A stretch of 26,436 nucleotides of DNA, from positions 9,620 through 36,055 of the forward strand of contig DHWC01000039.1 of assembly GCA_002412985.1 (NCBI GenBank), in the 5' to 3' direction. Source of the stretch: Methylocystaceae bacterium UBA5192 (GTDB lineage: Bacteria; Pseudomonadota; Alphaproteobacteria; Rhizobiales; Beijerinckiaceae). The notes below the pieces were generated by a model, which had not been told where the DNA came from, did not search any database, and was given only the letters and a program-made list of their open reading frames with translations. A program made the translations under genes and the position numbers. Shown here piece after piece: positions 15,946 through 24,128 of the stretch. Each line of letters begins with the position of its first letter. The stretch's first letter is position 1.

Positions 15946-16731
15946 ATGAATATCTCTCAAGAGATTGCGCCACATCTTCCCTATTTGCGTCGTTTTGCGC
16001 GCGCGCTGTGCGGCTCGCAAACCAGCGGCGACGCCTATGTCGTGGCGACCTTAGAGGCGCTCATTGCGGATACGGACAGTTTTCCCACCACAATGTCTCC
16101 AAAGGTTGGGCTCTATCATCTTTTTATGGCGTCCTGGGCCTCAATTAGTCTGAATGTCAAAGTGGAGGCAGAACTCGACGCAGTGGAAAGCGCGCAACAT
16201 GCCGTTAGCCAATTGACCCCACGCTCGCGTCAGGCCTTTCTTTTGCGTACGGTTGAGGGCTTTTCGCTTGAGGAAGTTGCCGTGATCTTGTCCATAACCG
16301 TCGCGCAAGTTGATGACCTTGTCCTGCAAGCGGGACGCGAAATTGCAGATCGCGTTGCAACGGATGTGTTAATCATCGAAGATGAAGCATTGATTGCTCA
16401 AGACATTGAATTTATTGCGCAGGATTTAGGCCATCGCGTGATTGGCGTTGCGCGAACGCATCAGGAAGCATTAGCTCTTGCTCAAACGAAACGACCTGGT
16501 CTTATTCTTGCCGATATTCAACTTGCAGATGGCACGTCAGGATTGAATGCTGTTAATGAATTGCTGCAATCTTTTAGCGCACAAGTCATTTTCATCACCG
16601 CATATCCAGAAAGATTGTTAACTGGCGAGCGGCCAGAGCCGGCCTTTCTGATTAGTAAGCCCTATAAAACCGATGTTGTGAAAGCGACAATCAGTCAGGC
16701 TTTATTTTTTGATCGCAAAGCGCTGGCCTAA
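15946..16731 (+). CDS. phyR: Stress response regulator PhyR
   Basis: A 261-residue PhyR. The N-terminal half (about 1-135) is an EcfG-like but DNA-binding-deficient sigma domain (PHLPYLRRFARALCGS, then LTPRSRQAFLLRTVEGFSLEEVAVIL). The C-terminal receiver (about 138-255) has the acidic pocket E145/D146, the phospho-acceptor D190 in LILADIQL, T218 in FITAYP and K238 in ISKPYK. When phosphorylated it exposes the sigma-like domain, binds NepR and frees EcfG. All residues expected for phosphorylation are present. It is divergent from nepR-ecfG; I find no GGAAC/CGTT promoter on its own strand. An asparaginase-like gene begins 14 bases after its stop. Confidence 0.96.
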   Translation: MNISQEIAPHLPYLRRFARALCGSQTSGDAYVVATLEALIADTDSFPTTMSPKVGLYHLFMASWASISLNVKVEAELDAVESAQHAVSQLTPRSRQAFLLRTVEGFSLEEVAVILSITVAQVDDLVLQAGREIADRVATDVLIIEDEALIAQDIEFIAQDLGHRVIGVARTHQEALALAQTKRPGLILADIQLADGTSGLNAVNELLQSFSAQVIFITAYPERLLTGERPEPAFLISKPYKTDVVKATISQALFFDRKALA

Positions 16732-16745
16732 CAGCTAAAAATCCA

Positions 16746-17648
16746 ATGTCTGACATCTCCCTCATGATCCATGGCGGGGCGGGCGTTGTGCGCGAGCCAG
16801 AAAGATTCGACAGCGCGTTAAGGCGGATAATCACGCGAGGCGCAGAATTATTAGAGTCCGGCGGTGAAGCGCTAGACGCCGTTGCTCTGTGTGTGCAGTT
16901 GCTCGAAGACGACCCACTTTTTAATGCGGGGCTTGGCTCGGTGCTCAATGCGCAGGGCGTTGCAGAATGCGACGCCGCCATTATGGATGGTCGAGATTTA
17001 TCGGCGGGCGCCGTCGCAGGTGTTGGATGTGTCAAAAATCCGATACTTCTCGCGCGCGCAATTATGGAGAAAAGCGATCATGTCTTTTTGATCGCTCCGG
17101 GCGCAGAAGAGTTTGCGCGCGCGCAGGGTATTTGTTGCGTGCCTGCGCGTTATTTTCAAACGCAAGAGCGCCTAGCTCAACTTGCCCGCGTAAAAGAAAA
17201 ATCTGCGACAGCTCTAGATCATGACGCTGAAGAAACAAAAAAACTTGGCACAGTTGGCGCCGTTGCGCGAGATCAGAGAGGAAATCTTGCTGCAGCAACG
17301 TCAACTGGCGGGATGACGAATAAATCTTTTGGTCGCGTTGGCGACTCAGCTGTTTTAGGCGCAGGAGTTTTTGCAGATAACGCCAGCTGCGCTGTTTCTT
17401 GCACAGGCGTTGGCGAGCATTTCTTACGCATGTCGCCTGCCCGCACGGTCGCTTTTCTTATCGAAGATCTCGCTATGGATACGCAAAGCGCAACGCAGGA
17501 AGCGCAGCGTCGGCTGGAGGCAAAGATCCAAGGCGTTGGCGGGATGATCGTCATTGGCAAGGATGGCGTTTGCGCGCGCGCAAAGAACACCCCTTCCTTA
17601 CTAAGCGCGACGGCTTACAATGGCGCGATTACAATTCAGTTAGCTTAA
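16746..17648 (+). CDS. Isoaspartyl peptidase / L-asparaginase (Ntn hydrolase)
   Basis: A 300-residue plant-type asparaginase precursor. The family is made as one chain that cuts itself before a threonine, giving alpha and beta subunits. Here the cut would fall between G168 and T169 in KLGTVGAVARD, making T169 the nucleophile. Other signatures are MIHGGAG at 7-13, DDPLFNAGLGSVLN (55-68), AAATSTGGMTNKSFGRVGD (182-200) and SCTGVGEHFLR. Such enzymes remove beta-aspartyl residues from dipeptides and hydrolyse asparagine. It begins only 14 bases after phyR with a weak ribosome-binding site, so it may be co-transcribed with the stress regulator. The end is convergent with the aminopeptidase P gene, 16 bases away. 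Confidence 0.93.
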   Translation: MSDISLMIHGGAGVVREPERFDSALRRIITRGAELLESGGEALDAVALCVQLLEDDPLFNAGLGSVLNAQGVAECDAAIMDGRDLSAGAVAGVGCVKNPILLARAIMEKSDHVFLIAPGAEEFARAQGICCVPARYFQTQERLAQLARVKEKSATALDHDAEETKKLGTVGAVARDQRGNLAAATSTGGMTNKSFGRVGDSAVLGAGVFADNASCAVSCTGVGEHFLRMSPARTVAFLIEDLAMDTQSATQEAQRRLEAKIQGVGGMIVIGKDGVCARAKNTPSLLSATAYNGAITIQLA

Positions 17649-17664
17649 CCGCTTAAGATAAGAA

Positions 17665-19482
17665 TTACGCCAATTTACGGGTGGCTTCCTTAAGCCAGGC
17701 GCGCGTCTTTGCGTCAGCGAGAGGCGAGAGAGTTGCGTATACTCGCGCATGATAGGCGTTAAGCCAGTTCAATTCCTCAGGCGTGAGAAGCTCGCGGGCA
17801 ATGCAATTAAGATCAAAGGGTGCAAGCGTGATTGTTTCAAAGCCATATGTCTCGCGTTCGCCGCCCTTTATTTCTCGTTTTTCTACAATCACGAGATTCT
17901 CAAGGCGGATCCCGTATTCTCCTGCACGATAATAGCCTGGTTCGTTAGAGAGGATCATGCCAGGCTGCAGGGGCGTCGCGCTGACTTTGGAAATACGTTG
18001 TGGTCCTTCATGCACGGAAAGATAAGCGCCTACGCCGTGTCCGGTGCCGTGATCAAAGTCCAGTCCCGCTTGCCATAAAAATTGTCTCGCAAAGGCGTCA
18101 ATTTGTGCGCCAGAAACGCCTTTTGGAAAAATCGCGCGCGCAATGGCGATATGGCCTTTTAGCACGCGCGTATAATGATCTTTAAATTGTTTAGACGCTG
18201 CGCCAACAATCACTGTGCGGGTTACGTCAGTCGTGCCATCAAGATATTGTGCGCCGCTGTCTACAAGATAGACGCCCTTTTTGATCGGCAAGTTTGATTC
18301 TGTTGTGACGCGGTAATGGGGGATCGCCGCATGTTCTCCAAAGGCGGAAATTGTTGGAAAGGAAATATCGCGTAACTCGCCATTCTCGCGACGAAATGTT
18401 TCAAGCGCTTGAGCGGCGGAAATTTCAGTGAGCTTCCCAGCGGGCGCTGTATGCGCAAACCACGCAAGAAACTGCGATAATGCGAGTCCATCGCGAATAT
18501 GCGCCTGTCGGGCGCCGTTGATCTCTGCGTTATTTTTGATCGCTTTAGGCAGCGAGATAGGATCAAGCGCAACATTAGCGACGCCGCCAGCCGCGCGAAC
18601 TGTTTCGACCAAGAGATCTGGAGCCGTCGCCGCATCAAACAATATCTGTGCGCGCTTTTTTCCCCAACGGCGCAGCTCTTGTAAGAGTTCTTTTGACGGA
18701 TGAAGAGAGAGGAATTTTTGTAATTTTGGTTTTATTTTTGGATCGACTTTTTCAGGATCAATATAAAGCCGGGGGAGCCCTTTTTTAGGCACGAGAGCAA
18801 AACATAGCGCTATGGGCGTATGCGCCACATCTGCGCCGCGGAAATTAAATAACCAAGCGATTGCATGTGGATCTGAAAGAAGCGCGGCGTCATGATCGCC
18901 AAGATTGACGCGTAATTGCGCAAGCTTCTTCTCGACGCTTTGCCCCGCGAGCTGCGATGGATAGATAAAAATGCGACCTTTGGGTTCGGCTGGGCGGTCG
19001 CGCCATAATGCATCGATTGGGTTCTCGTCTAAGGCAACCAGCGTTGCGCCTTTTTCAGCGAGTATTTTTTTGAAGCGCTCAATTTGCGCGCTGGTGTGAA
19101 GCCAAGGGTCGTAAGCAATATGCGCTCCGGGACGGGCATGATTGGCGAGCCAGTTGGCGGGAGAGATTTCGGAAATATCAAGCGGCGTAAATAAGCGCGC
19201 ATCAATTTCTTGTCGCACTTGAATGACATAACGGCCATCAACAAAAATGGCGGCTTGTTTGGATAAAACAATGGCAAAGCCGGCGGAGCCGGTGAATCCA
19301 GTGAGCCAAGCGAGACGTTCGGCGCATTTGGGGACATATTCATTTTGATGCGCGTCTGCGCGGGGAATGAGAAAGCCGTCGAGCTTGTGCGACTTGAGCC
19401 AGCCGCGCAGACTTGAAAGACGCGCTTGGCATTCTAGCGGCGCCGCCTCATCAACAAAGTTTTGAAATTTTGCTTCGAACAT
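17665..19482 (-). CDS. Xaa-Pro aminopeptidase (aminopeptidase P, M24B)
   Basis: A 605-residue three-domain aminopeptidase P of the eukaryote-like long form. Two creatinase-N-type domains (about 20-150 and 160-310) precede the M24 pita-bread domain (about 320-540) and a C-terminal M24_C segment (545-605). Predicted metal ligands are D408 (VDSG), D419 (TTDVTRT), H482 (GTGHGVG), E514 (SNEPGYY) and E528 (RLENL); HEGP follows the His motif. It removes N-terminal residues from peptides with Pro at position 2, usually in the cytoplasm with Mn2+. It follows prmA by 38 bases in the same direction and is likely co-transcribed. Confidence 0.95.
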   Translation of the reverse strand: MFEAKFQNFVDEAAPLECQARLSSLRGWLKSHKLDGFLIPRADAHQNEYVPKCAERLAWLTGFTGSAGFAIVLSKQAAIFVDGRYVIQVRQEIDARLFTPLDISEISPANWLANHARPGAHIAYDPWLHTSAQIERFKKILAEKGATLVALDENPIDALWRDRPAEPKGRIFIYPSQLAGQSVEKKLAQLRVNLGDHDAALLSDPHAIAWLFNFRGADVAHTPIALCFALVPKKGLPRLYIDPEKVDPKIKPKLQKFLSLHPSKELLQELRRWGKKRAQILFDAATAPDLLVETVRAAGGVANVALDPISLPKAIKNNAEINGARQAHIRDGLALSQFLAWFAHTAPAGKLTEISAAQALETFRRENGELRDISFPTISAFGEHAAIPHYRVTTESNLPIKKGVYLVDSGAQYLDGTTDVTRTVIVGAASKQFKDHYTRVLKGHIAIARAIFPKGVSGAQIDAFARQFLWQAGLDFDHGTGHGVGAYLSVHEGPQRISKVSATPLQPGMILSNEPGYYRAGEYGIRLENLVIVEKREIKGGERETYGFETITLAPFDLNCIARELLTPEELNWLNAYHARVYATLSPLADAKTRAWLKEATRKLA

Positions 19483-19520
19483 ATCTGCAAGCTAGTGGCG
19501 AAGACGGCTTCCGGCAACCG

Positions 19521-20459
19521 TCAGTCATCATAATCGTCATCATCTTCGTATAATATTGGACATGAGCCGTTGCGACTAAGCCGTAAAGTCGCCCAGCCAT
19601 CGATATCGCCGCGCTGCGCAAGGAAAAAATTTTGCGCGCGATAAGCGGCTAAAACGCCGGGTACGTCTCGGCCCAAAAGGCCAGAGAGCACGAGCTCTGC
19701 GTCAAAACTCGCGGCTTGGGCGATCGCCGGAGCGAGTAAACGCAGGGGCTTTGCCAGAATATTGGCGAAAATTAAATCATATTGCCCAATGAGCCTTGGG
19801 TGACGCAGGCCTGCCGCCAAGACAGGGCGGACAAAAGCTCCAGCGCCGTTGCGCTGAGCATTCACACGCGCGGTATCTACCGCGACCGGATCTATGTCGC
19901 CGCTTGCGACAGCTTGTCGAAGCAGTCGCGCCGCAGCAATCGCCAAGACGCCCGTGCCTGTTCCAACGTCGAGAATTTGTCGAGGGCGGCGGCGTTTTAA
20001 GATCTGGTCTAGTGCGCGCAAACAACCAAGCGTCGTACCATGATGGCCAGTGCCAAAAGCCAAGGCTGCTTCAATTTCAACGCTAATGTCGTTGGGTCGT
20101 TTATGTGCGCGGTCATGTGCGCCATGCACGAGAATACGCCCAGCGCGAACAGGTTTGAGGCCAGAGAGCGCATTTTGCACCCAATCTTGCTTTGCAATTT
20201 GCGAGAACTGAGCGTGTTGCGCGGTTTCCTCATCGCTGACGGCGGCGATTAAGTCTCGGATGCTTTGTTCATCTGGCGCTTCCGCAAAATAAATTTCTAC
20301 CGCCCAATAGGCGCCATTCTCTTCCTCAAAAGCCGCGGCGGCGGTTTCTGTGGGGTCAAATGTCTCAACAATAATGTCGGCGACGGCGCGGGCGCGCCGT
20401 TCGTCGCAGGTCAGGCGCAAGACGTGACTGGCGCCATTGGGGGGAAGGCCTTCGAGCAT
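19521..20459 (-). CDS. prmA: Ribosomal protein L11 methyltransferase
   Basis: A 312-residue SAM-dependent methyltransferase of the PrmA family, which methylates lysines and the N-terminus of ribosomal protein L11. An N-terminal substrate-recognition domain (about 1-100) is followed by ALAFGTGHHGTT (132-143), SAM motif I ILDVGTGTGVLAIAA (162-176), and FANILAKPL (231-239) near the active site. The C-terminus is unusual: it ends in an acidic EDDDDYDD tail. The start MLEGLPPNG gives an N-terminus of normal length for Rhizobiales. It is divergent from the GTPase-like gene at 20573. Confidence 0.94.
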   Translation of the reverse strand: MLEGLPPNGASHVLRLTCDERRARAVADIIVETFDPTETAAAAFEEENGAYWAVEIYFAEAPDEQSIRDLIAAVSDEETAQHAQFSQIAKQDWVQNALSGLKPVRAGRILVHGAHDRAHKRPNDISVEIEAALAFGTGHHGTTLGCLRALDQILKRRRPRQILDVGTGTGVLAIAAARLLRQAVASGDIDPVAVDTARVNAQRNGAGAFVRPVLAAGLRHPRLIGQYDLIFANILAKPLRLLAPAIAQAASFDAELVLSGLLGRDVPGVLAAYRAQNFFLAQRGDIDGWATLRLSRNGSCPILYEDDDDYDD

Positions 20460-20572
20460 CTTGCGCGCTTACCATGCTGAGGGGGCGGGCGTCACCTTTG
20501 CCCCTGGCGCGCTGGGCTGTATGTTGCCGCTTCGCCCTCTAGCCAAACGAGGCCCAGCTTAGGGACATCGCA

Positions 20573-21568
20573 GTGTCGCAGAAAGTGTCGATTTGTCTGT
20601 TGGGCCCAAAAGGGGCGGGGAAATCCTCCCTGCTGGGGTCATTGGCTGATTGTGTCGGCCAAGGAGCCTATGGCTATTCGCCGAATTTTCATCCTGTTCT
20701 TCAGCCCATCAGCCAAGTCGACTTTCTAAAAGGGCCGATTGATCGGCATAGAGCAGATTTCCTCACGCATACGCTCTCGCCCTATGAGCGACTGAAACAA
20801 GAGCTCGTCGCGGGCGCCGCAGCAACGAACACGCTCGATACTTATGAATATTATTTTCGGCTTTCTCTGAGCGGGGCTGCGCCGACAGAGTTAACGCAAG
20901 CAGGGCCCTGGCTTTTAGAAATCATCGACTCTGCAGGCGACATTGCCATGCCGCCGGAAGGCGCGCAGATTGCATTGCTTGACGATGTGAAAACAAAACT
21001 AGCAAAACAAATTTTAGCCAGCGACGCGATTGTGCTTGCTTTGCCTCTGACGCGTTTTGACGAAGCAGAGTGGTCCGGGGCCTTATCTCGGCTGGCGGAT
21101 CGATTAATGCTCGCTAAGGAAAAAAATCTTAAAAGAATTGTCGTTGCTCTGACGTTTTATGAGCGGCTATTTGTGAACCTTGGACCAGACGCTTTCACTT
21201 ACGCCTGCGATCCATCTGTCGCGCGCCATATTCTGCGTAAATCGCTACGCAGTTCAAATTGTTTTGATCATATTCGTAAATTAACGACGTCAAATAGCGC
21301 GCTGCAGCTCCGCTTGACCGTCTGTTCAACTTTTGGTTTTACCAAGCGTTTTCAAAATCCAAATCTTGACCCATGGCTTGCCGGCGAACAACGTTTTCGT
21401 CGAAATGGCCTTGAGGTCGGACGCGCTCATAGTGAATATTGGCGACCCTTTTTAACCGCAGACCCCTTTCTATATGCAGCGCTTGGGCTTGATAGCGCTT
21501 TTACATTTTCTTTTGAACAGCTCGAGGGCGAAACTGCAACGCGCCGCGTCGATCCAGCGATTTATTAA
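20573..21568 (+). CDS. P-loop GTPase-like protein of unknown function
   Basis: A 331-residue protein beginning with GTG (AGGGAC about 8 bases upstream). Residues 5-18 (VSICLLGPKGAGKS) form a beta strand and an exact Walker A loop, and residues 115-123 (LEIIDSAGD) look like a Walker B / G3 (DxxG-like) strand. DAIVLALPLTRFD (151-163) and IVVALTFYE (189-197) are the next core strands, and VCSTFGF (250-256) may be the base-binding loop. There is no clear NKxD motif, so the nucleotide preference is unknown. It has no membrane helix and is probably cytoplasmic. It faces a 724-residue membrane coiled-coil gene with 59 bases between the stops. I do not recognise the family and assign no function. Confidence 0.82.
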   Translation: MSQKVSICLLGPKGAGKSSLLGSLADCVGQGAYGYSPNFHPVLQPISQVDFLKGPIDRHRADFLTHTLSPYERLKQELVAGAAATNTLDTYEYYFRLSLSGAAPTELTQAGPWLLEIIDSAGDIAMPPEGAQIALLDDVKTKLAKQILASDAIVLALPLTRFDEAEWSGALSRLADRLMLAKEKNLKRIVVALTFYERLFVNLGPDAFTYACDPSVARHILRKSLRSSNCFDHIRKLTTSNSALQLRLTVCSTFGFTKRFQNPNLDPWLAGEQRFRRNGLEVGRAHSEYWRPFLTADPFLYAALGLDSAFTFSFEQLEGETATRRVDPAIY

Positions 21569-21604
21569 AAGAGAACGTTAATTTACTGGAGCGCGAACAC
21601 GCAT

Positions 21605-21629
21605 TTTGTTTTTTTCCAAACGGTCTCTT
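21605..21629. terminator. Possible weak terminator between convergent genes
   Basis: A T-rich run (21605-21615) lies between the two stops, and AAGAGA (21569-21574) with CGTT (21576-21579) can pair with AACG (21619-21622) and TCTCTT (21624-21629). The loop is long, so this is a weak case. Confidence 0.25.
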
Positions 21630-23802
21630 AGTTGAGATAGCGCTCTAAACTCGAGGCACGCCGGCGGTAATGATGCGCGGCATTTGGATCGCCGTAAAAT
21701 GCCTGTGCTCGATCATAGCCCGCGTCGGGATTGGGTGGGAGGCCTTGGGCTTTCGCCGCGCGCGGTCGAACGGCTTGAAATAAACTCGTTTCTATTTGTG
21801 AAATAGTTTGATTGTCAGCGATATAGACGCCCTCAGCGTCGATATAGGCGATTTCATCGCGTACGAGGCGATTTAAAATCGCCATAAGATTTTCGCTAAC
21901 AGCGTCAGAAAGTCTCGTCAGGGATGGGTTTTTTGGATCTATTGCGCTCATCTCTCCCTGCAAGGGTTTTGCAGCGCGTAGTAAGGCCTTCATAGCGCGT
22001 ATTTCAAGCGCATCATCTTCATCATCCGTTAAATCGATGGGTGCAAGAAATTGTTTTCTTTCCCGCACATCAGCGCTGCGTTTGAAAATTTCAGCCAAGA
22101 ATTTCATGATGAAGAGAAATAAATCTTGAGCCATAGCCACGCAGATCGCCATATTCGAGTCAGGCGTAAAGCTCCAAAACGCCTCACGCGCCAGCTCGAA
22201 TTTATTACGCTCTGTTGAATGCTTGCGCAGATAGGCGTCACTCACATTGAGTAGCTCTCGAACATTTTCATCTGTCAGGCCGACGGTTTTTCCCGCAACA
22301 ACGCAACTGTCGATTGCTGCTTTAGCGGCATTGAAAGCGGCGCTCACAGTTGCGCCATCAGAAGCGGGCGCAGCGCGTATTTTTGAAACGATTGCAGCAA
22401 ATGTATCGCGCAATCCTGTTTCCATGCCGCATTTTTGATCAAAGCCCACCCGCGCTGCGAGCGTTTCATCTCGGGCAGACAGCAGCTCGCGCGCGGAGCC
22501 TTGCGGTTCGCAGGAAAAGTCAGCAGGAACGTCATTCTCCAAGAGATTGGCTTGGCGCGTGGCGATGAGGATAGGATCGCAAAGCGGTTTGGCTTCACGC
22601 ACCCGCTCCCAGCTTGGGTCAATGCTTAATTGATCTCGGATCGCGACTAAATTGCGCACGGTCGTCTCAAGATCCGGCAAGGCGCCAGACCTTGGACCGG
22701 GTCGGCTGGCGGCGTTGGTTGCCGCTTCAGCTTTTTGTCTTAAGGGGATCATTTGCGCCGTCAGCGCGTCCCGGCGTTTGAGCGCATCGATGCGTTCGGT
22801 TGTTGGGTTCGTCAGCGTACGGCGAATTGTAGCGATGCGTTTAAGCGCTTCTTCAGCTTTCAATTGATGCATGTGACAATTGGGGCCGCAGGCTGCTCCC
22901 ATATTGTCAAGACCATGCGCTGCGTCCACAGCAAGCTGCTCCTCCTGACGCACCACTGTTGTTAGCGTATTAATTTCATCCTGTTTCGCCTGAATAATGA
23001 CTTCAAGATCTGCAGCGCTTTTTTCTAACGCAGCGATTTCAGCGCGCGCATCTTCTAATTGACGCGTTGCTGTGCGGGCGGTTTCAATTTCTAATGCTGC
23101 TTGCCGCGCAGCGCGCGCGAGCGCTTCTTGCTGCGCTTCTTGACCTTTACGAATTGCCTCGCGGAGCGAGGGGCTTGCTTGTCTTGCTGTTTCAATCAGC
23201 GCGTCGAGTGAGGCGAGATAACTGCGAAATGATGGAGTCGCGACAATTTTTGTCGATGCCGCTTCATAAACTGCGCTGATTTCGCGCGTTGCAGGCAGAA
23301 TAACTTCGCTGGCTAATTCCATTGGCTGGAGTTCAGCAACAATTTTGCGCGAGGAGAGTTTAAAAATATTGTTGTAATAAAAGGTGAAAGAAAAGAACGC
23401 TGAGATTGAGAACACAAACAAAAACACCGCCGCCGTCACGCTTGTCTTAATGATCATGCGCTCTCGCACGATCCGCCGTCGAACAATCAAAGCGGCCAGC
23501 TCCGCCCCGAGCGACCAGGAGGTTGAGGCCAGCATGACCAAGACCGCGGAGGTAGCGACGAGGGCCCCGGCGACGCCGATCCAGTCCCCGGCTTCCTTGC
23601 GCATAATATCGATCATGCCCGAGGAGGTGGTGTAGAAAACCCACATCAATACGGGCACAGCGACCATTAAGCCGACCCGGCCCAGGTCAATGTCGCCTTC
23701 CCAGAGACGTTTTAAAACTGAAGGCAGGGCCGCAGCTGGCCGGGGCGTGAGGCTGCGGGCTGGCTGCGGCGGGGCGTCTTTGGGGAGGGGGGATGTGCTC
23801 AT
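21628..23802 (-). CDS. Large membrane protein with periplasmic coiled coil, unknown function
   Basis: A 724-residue protein I do not recognise. Four hydrophobic helices are visible at about 42-60, 75-97, 119-141 and 551-573. Basic residues after helices 2 and 4 (RRRIVRER, KRSADVRERK) suggest that both ends are cytoplasmic and that 142-550 is a large periplasmic domain. This domain contains a long Ala/Glu/Gln/Arg heptad-rich coiled coil (about 205-345) and six cysteines (305, 309, 408, 431, 458, 500), including CGPNC. The cytoplasmic tail of about 150 residues (574-724) is charged and ends in a basic RRRASSLERYLN. The N-terminus is Pro/Ala-rich. It ends facing the P-loop gene at 20573, a possible functional partner. 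A run of inverted repeats lies upstream of its start. Confidence 0.82.
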   Translation of the reverse strand: MSTSPLPKDAPPQPARSLTPRPAAALPSVLKRLWEGDIDLGRVGLMVAVPVLMWVFYTTSSGMIDIMRKEAGDWIGVAGALVATSAVLVMLASTSWSLGAELAALIVRRRIVRERMIIKTSVTAAVFLFVFSISAFFSFTFYYNNIFKLSSRKIVAELQPMELASEVILPATREISAVYEAASTKIVATPSFRSYLASLDALIETARQASPSLREAIRKGQEAQQEALARAARQAALEIETARTATRQLEDARAEIAALEKSAADLEVIIQAKQDEINTLTTVVRQEEQLAVDAAHGLDNMGAACGPNCHMHQLKAEEALKRIATIRRTLTNPTTERIDALKRRDALTAQMIPLRQKAEAATNAASRPGPRSGALPDLETTVRNLVAIRDQLSIDPSWERVREAKPLCDPILIATRQANLLENDVPADFSCEPQGSARELLSARDETLAARVGFDQKCGMETGLRDTFAAIVSKIRAAPASDGATVSAAFNAAKAAIDSCVVAGKTVGLTDENVRELLNVSDAYLRKHSTERNKFELAREAFWSFTPDSNMAICVAMAQDLFLFIMKFLAEIFKRSADVRERKQFLAPIDLTDDEDDALEIRAMKALLRAAKPLQGEMSAIDPKNPSLTRLSDAVSENLMAILNRLVRDEIAYIDAEGVYIADNQTISQIETSLFQAVRPRAAKAQGLPPNPDAGYDRAQAFYGDPNAAHHYRRRASSLERYLN

Positions 23803-24128
23803 AAGAACCCGTTTAGCTCTGCGCCGCGACGGCTCAAGAGCCTCTCTTGAGGACCTTTGGTCAGAAGACTGAAGGCTTTCTGCCTAAAAAGATTCGTCAA
23901 CACGCCTCAGATGAGAGACCGAATCGGTCAATTAGGCAAGAGCCGCCGATGACCAGGGGGAGGAGCCGCCGAGGGGCTTGGATTCTGGGCGTTCGGGACG
24001 TCGGGATTTCCCTTACCGGCGCAATCATGGTAGGGGAGCGGCTGGCGTGACGCTCGCGGCCGATTCCGCGCCGGCGCCTATTGTCTCGCAGTCCCTTGAA
24101 GGCTCGCGCACCACAACAGGAAATAGCC
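23803..24128. promoter_or_regulatory. Divergent intergenic region with several inverted repeats
   Basis: No credible gene lies here; short frames on both strands are Arg-rich and lack family resemblance. It separates two divergent starts and so should hold promoters for both. Three perfect inverted repeats are visible: CTCAAGAG-CCT-CTCTTGAG (23833-23851), GACCGA-A-TCGGTC (23917-23929), and TGCCTAA (23881-23887) with TTAGGCA (23932-23938) enclosing the second. They may be operators or mRNA-leader folds. I cannot place -35/-10 boxes reliably. Confidence 0.45.

Noticed and set aside
23847..24050. Small plus-strand genes between the membrane protein and hpnH
   Set aside because: Arg/Gly-rich, no ribosome-binding site and no family resemblance; treated as intergenic.
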